From assembly GCA_001802455.1 (NCBI GenBank), contig MGXZ01000022.1, positions 62,001 to 126,000 of the forward strand: a stretch of 64,000 bases of DNA. The letters run 5' to 3'. A program made the translations under genes and the position numbers. The number at the start of each line of letters is the position of its first letter. Within the stretch, counting starts at the first letter, position 1. The notes beneath the pieces were generated by a model, which ran no database searches, had not been told where the DNA came from, and saw only the letters and a list, made by a program, of their open reading frames with translations. The DNA comes from Gammaproteobacteria bacterium RIFCSPHIGHO2_12_FULL_39_24. Lineage in GTDB: Bacteria; Pseudomonadota; Gammaproteobacteria; Coxiellales; Coxiellaceae. Shown here piece by piece: positions 61,602-64,000 of this stretch.

Positions 61602-61700
61602 GCGAAGAACTCCTTTTGGTTGTGAAAAATGTTAAAAACAGAGATATGATATCGGATCTGTTCATTTAAGAAAAGTATTGTGAATCAGCGGGATAAATAA

Positions 61701-62258
61701 CTATTGGATGAGCTCTGGTACGAGAGTTCGGATTTGATGTGTTTGTGGGTTGAGTAGCGTGACATGATCATACTGAATGGCGTTAACTTTATAGCCATTA
61801 ACCACCTCACCAACACGATATAAATTTCCATTGATTAAAGCGACACGTTTATTATTAATGCGCATGGTTCCGCTGAGAGTGAGTGGCATGGTTTCATTCA
61901 TAACAGGCTGAGTGATGACCCGCTGCGTTTTGTGCTGAGAAAATAGATTGCTGTAAAAATTAACATAGCGATCCGTGATACTATGAAAATGCATTAACAT
62001 AAAAATGATGAGACTAATACTGATTATCGATGCGACGCTAAAAATAATCCAATGCAGATTGAATGTCATATTGGGAAACGCAAAAGATTTTTTTGTGCGG
62101 CGTGGTTTGATGAATTGATTGGGAATCATTCCGGCGTGCATGGCACTGGTGGCAGTCGCTCTGGATACTATTGATTCTGAAGTGGATACAGAATGAGGTC
62201 GTTGCGTGTTTTTAAGAGATGATTGTGTTTTTTTGAGTGCCTCATCAATCAAGCTCAT
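61701..62258 (-). CDS. GspB/ExeB-like inner-membrane protein
   Basis: The 185-residue protein begins MSLIDEALKKTQSS, like the start of GspB/ExeB and MshK-type proteins, and has one membrane segment at about 66-88. Its periplasmic C-terminal domain (LSGTMRINNKRVALINGNLY, then RVGEVVNGYKVNAIQYDHVT) is a PilP/GspC-like beta domain. The ATG at 62258 overlaps the stop of the ATPase gene (ATGA). The two products should act together, as ExeA and ExeB do when they place a secretin through the cell wall. No secretin gene is in the window. Confidence 0.75.
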   Translation of the reverse strand: MSLIDEALKKTQSSLKNTQRPHSVSTSESIVSRATATSAMHAGMIPNQFIKPRRTKKSFAFPNMTFNLHWIIFSVASIISISLIIFMLMHFHSITDRYVNFYSNLFSQHKTQRVITQPVMNETMPLTLSGTMRINNKRVALINGNLYRVGEVVNGYKVNAIQYDHVTLLNPQTHQIRTLVPELIQ

Positions 62259-63073
62259 AATAAAAACAACTCCTTCACGCATCGCCGAATCATTCGATAG
62301 CGAATTGTGTCTGTTTCATTTACAAATCCAGCGAGTAATGCGCGATCGCAAAGAATATTAATCATGCGTGGTTTTCCACGCGTGTGTCGATAAATTGCGG
62401 AAAACGCTGGATTGGTAAATTGAACTTGTGGACCTGCATAGGGATTCATTGCACATAATTTTAAACGATGCTCGATATATTCGCGTACTTCTTTTTTGGA
62501 TAATGGGTCAACACGATAACGAACAGCGATGCGTTGCGTTAATTGTCTTAATTCGGGCAGTTGTAATTTCTTTTCAAGTTCAGGTTGTCCTACTAAAACG
62601 ATTTGCAATAATTTTTCTTTTTCAGTTTCGAGATTGGATAGTAAACGAATGCTTTCCAGTTGCTCAACAGATAAATTTTGTGCTTCGTCAATAATAATCA
62701 CCACGTTGTGGCCTTGACTTGACTCTACCAGTAAATATTCATTCAATGCAGTCACTAACTCAAATTTAGTTTTATAATTGTCGCTGATACCGAGATCTTG
62801 AAGAATTATTTTTAATAGTTCTTCATCGGAAAATTTAGGGTTTAAAATGAAAGCCGTTTTGATATGATTATGGAGACCATTGAGCCAGGTGCGGCACAAT
62901 GTGGTTTTGCCCGTTCCGATTTCTCCCGTGATCGCGATGATACCCTTGCGTTGTTCAATACCAAAAGTGAGATGTGAAAATGCTTCAGCGTGAGAAGCGC
63001 TGGGAAAGAAAAAACTGGAATCCGCAGTGACATTAAAAGGATTTTCTTTTAACTGAAAAAACTCTTTATACAT
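62255..63073 (-). CDS. ExeA/MshM-like AAA ATPase
   Basis: The 272-residue protein starts MYKEFFQLKENPFNVTADSS, the standard opening of the ExeA/GspA/MshM ATPase family. Walker A is GEIGTGKTTLCRTWL (near 48), Walker B is NVVIIIDEAQNLSVEQLES (near 125), and sensor-type motifs GKPRMINILCDRALLAG lie near the end. It has only the ATPase part and lacks the membrane and peptidoglycan-binding region of full ExeA. I start at the ATG 63073, which follows AGGGA; an ATG at 63091 would add six residues. It is coupled to the GspB-like gene. Confidence 0.9.
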   Translation of the reverse strand: MYKEFFQLKENPFNVTADSSFFFPSASHAEAFSHLTFGIEQRKGIIAITGEIGTGKTTLCRTWLNGLHNHIKTAFILNPKFSDEELLKIILQDLGISDNYKTKFELVTALNEYLLVESSQGHNVVIIIDEAQNLSVEQLESIRLLSNLETEKEKLLQIVLVGQPELEKKLQLPELRQLTQRIAVRYRVDPLSKKEVREYIEHRLKLCAMNPYAGPQVQFTNPAFSAIYRHTRGKPRMINILCDRALLAGFVNETDTIRYRMIRRCVKELFLL

Positions 63074-63131
63074 CGTGGTATCCCTATACATAATTTCATA
63101 CCCAGTGGCGCTAGTAGCAGTGTCCTCAATC

Positions 63132-64000
63132 TCATTGTATCTTAATTTTCCAGTCAGAGAAATTATGGTGTTGTTTAAAGAACATATGGTTGTCTATGAT
63201 GGGGTAAGTAACACAGAGCGCACAGAGAATGAGGATGATGGCGAGGATAAAATTGGCTTTTTCGATGGATTTAAACAGCGGTTTTTTGCGACTGATTGCG
63301 ATTACTGCATAAGTGAGATTGTAAATAAGCAATAATCCAGCATAAATCAAAGCGGTAACATTATCCGGCGTTAAGCCATTGAGTAGAATACCGTGGCGAT
63401 CACCATAATAAATTTTTATCATCGCCATTACGCTGAAAACAGGCGTGATGCACAGAAAAATGCGACAAATCCAGAGTAGATAGCGAGGATAGGGCAGTGG
63501 CGTTGCACCATCTTGATAGACCCCGTTGAAAAATACTACGCTCCAAAATGCAATAAACAATAGTAGAAATGAATTGCTCGAAACCATACTGTGTTGTTTT
63601 AGCATGATGATCGATGTAATGATAAATAAGATACTCATAATCGCCAGTGGCACGAATAAATATTGGCAAATATACAATAAAACCATTCGCATGGTGCGCA
63701 CCACCAAATTTATTTTGGTAGTAATATATAATCCAATACTAACATAAATAGCGGTGGTGAATGCGTCAAACCATGTTTTTGAAATCCATTCGCGAATGAA
63801 CGTGACGCCGATATTTTTAAATAATTCTGCAGAAACAAATATAATCGCCCAACATAGAATAACAAAAAACAACGTGATCATTAATTTAATAAATGTGTCC
63901 CACACGGCATGAAATAATGTTTCGTATGAAAAATGAAATTGTTTGGCGTGATAGTGAATGTGAAATGCATTTAATGCGTAAGCTGAAAAACACATCAGCG
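63132..64000 (-). CDS. DUF4153-type membrane protein (5' end cut by window edge)
   Basis: At least 288 residues are visible and the frame stays open to the window edge, so the ATG at 63995 may be internal. About eight hydrophobic segments are present. FIKLMITLFFVILCWAIIFV, FKNIGVTFIREWISKTWF and YICQYLFVPLAIMSILF fit the DUF4153 family of integral membrane proteins of unknown function. It is on the same strand as, and upstream of, the ExeA-like gene, with a 58-bp gap. Confidence 0.7.
   Translation of the reverse strand, partial: LMCFSAYALNAFHIHYHAKQFHFSYETLFHAVWDTFIKLMITLFFVILCWAIIFVSAELFKNIGVTFIREWISKTWFDAFTTAIYVSIGLYITTKINLVVRTMRMVLLYICQYLFVPLAIMSILFIITSIIMLKQHSMVSSNSFLLLFIAFWSVVFFNGVYQDGATPLPYPRYLLWICRIFLCITPVFSVMAMIKIYYGDRHGILLNGLTPDNVTALIYAGLLLIYNLTYAVIAISRKKPLFKSIEKANFILAIILILCALCVTYPIIDNHMFFKQHHNFSDWKIKIQ

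Overview
The window is chromosomal DNA of an AT-rich gammaproteobacterium of the order Legionellales, most like the Coxiella branch. The main reason is a nearly complete Dot/Icm (type IVB) secretion locus. The order dotD-dotC-dotB, icmT-S-(R slot)-Q-P-O-N-M-L-K-E-G-C-D-J-B is recognisable gene by gene, and the icmM slot holds a second full-length icmL-like gene, as I recall for Coxiella. Housekeeping blocks (rne/rluC, rpmF-plsX-fab-acpP-mltG-tmk-holB, tamAB, pssA, recJ) have ordinary gammaproteobacterial arrangements. Species cannot be named from the sequence alone.

Layout. 1-682: end-truncated ABC substrate-binding protein gene. 770-4696 (minus): dotD, dotC, dotB and a BCCT-like membrane protein gene coupled to dotB. 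4865-5536 (minus): O-methyltransferase. 5630-21947 (plus): icmT to icmB, including a 64-residue orphan in the icmR position. 22156-24499: small conserved protein, GT87-like membrane protein, orphan secreted protein. 24500-24972: gene-free, two strong hairpins. 24973-27211: phospholipase D family synthase, DUF3579 protein, pssA. 27212-27594: gene-free, with a 141-bp MITE-like element. 27595-35492: sdaA, AmpG-like permease, tamB/tamA, coaA. 35498-37813: S1/P1 nuclease and a eukaryote-like protein kinase. 37879-40142: gltX, a Phd/VapC toxin-antitoxin pair and tRNA-Glu. 40302-43453: palindromic cluster, yheS, two orphan secreted proteins. 43509-56195: rne, then rluC through tatD including the fatty-acid operon. 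56152-59225 (minus): acetyltransferase, type II glutamine synthetase and a GadC-like permease. 59309-64000: recJ, a small Glu-rich protein, a PA3496-like small protein, an ExeA/GspB-like pair and a truncated DUF4153 membrane protein.

Two signals stand out beyond gene content. First, four promoters share one design: a direct repeat of the form TTAA-N7-TTAA (the PmrA box, YTTAAK-N5-YTTAAK) followed exactly 10 nt later by a -10-like hexamer. They sit in front of dotD, the icmR-slot gene, icmN and the kinase gene. PmrA is known to control Dot/Icm and effector genes in Legionella and Coxiella, so the kinase becomes a strong candidate secreted effector, and machine and cargo appear to share control.

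Second, the DNA carries two families of short tandem repeats between genes: a heptamer (ACTGATA) and a hexamer (ACTCAC/GGAGTG type). The heptamer fills the divergent promoter region of icmT and the methyltransferase and precedes acpP and fabD. The hexamer supplies the GTG starts of several genes (cls-like, fabH, holB), and a 10-copy run encodes the whole hydrophobic core of the nuclease signal peptide as alternating Leu-Thr. These are candidate slippage loci.
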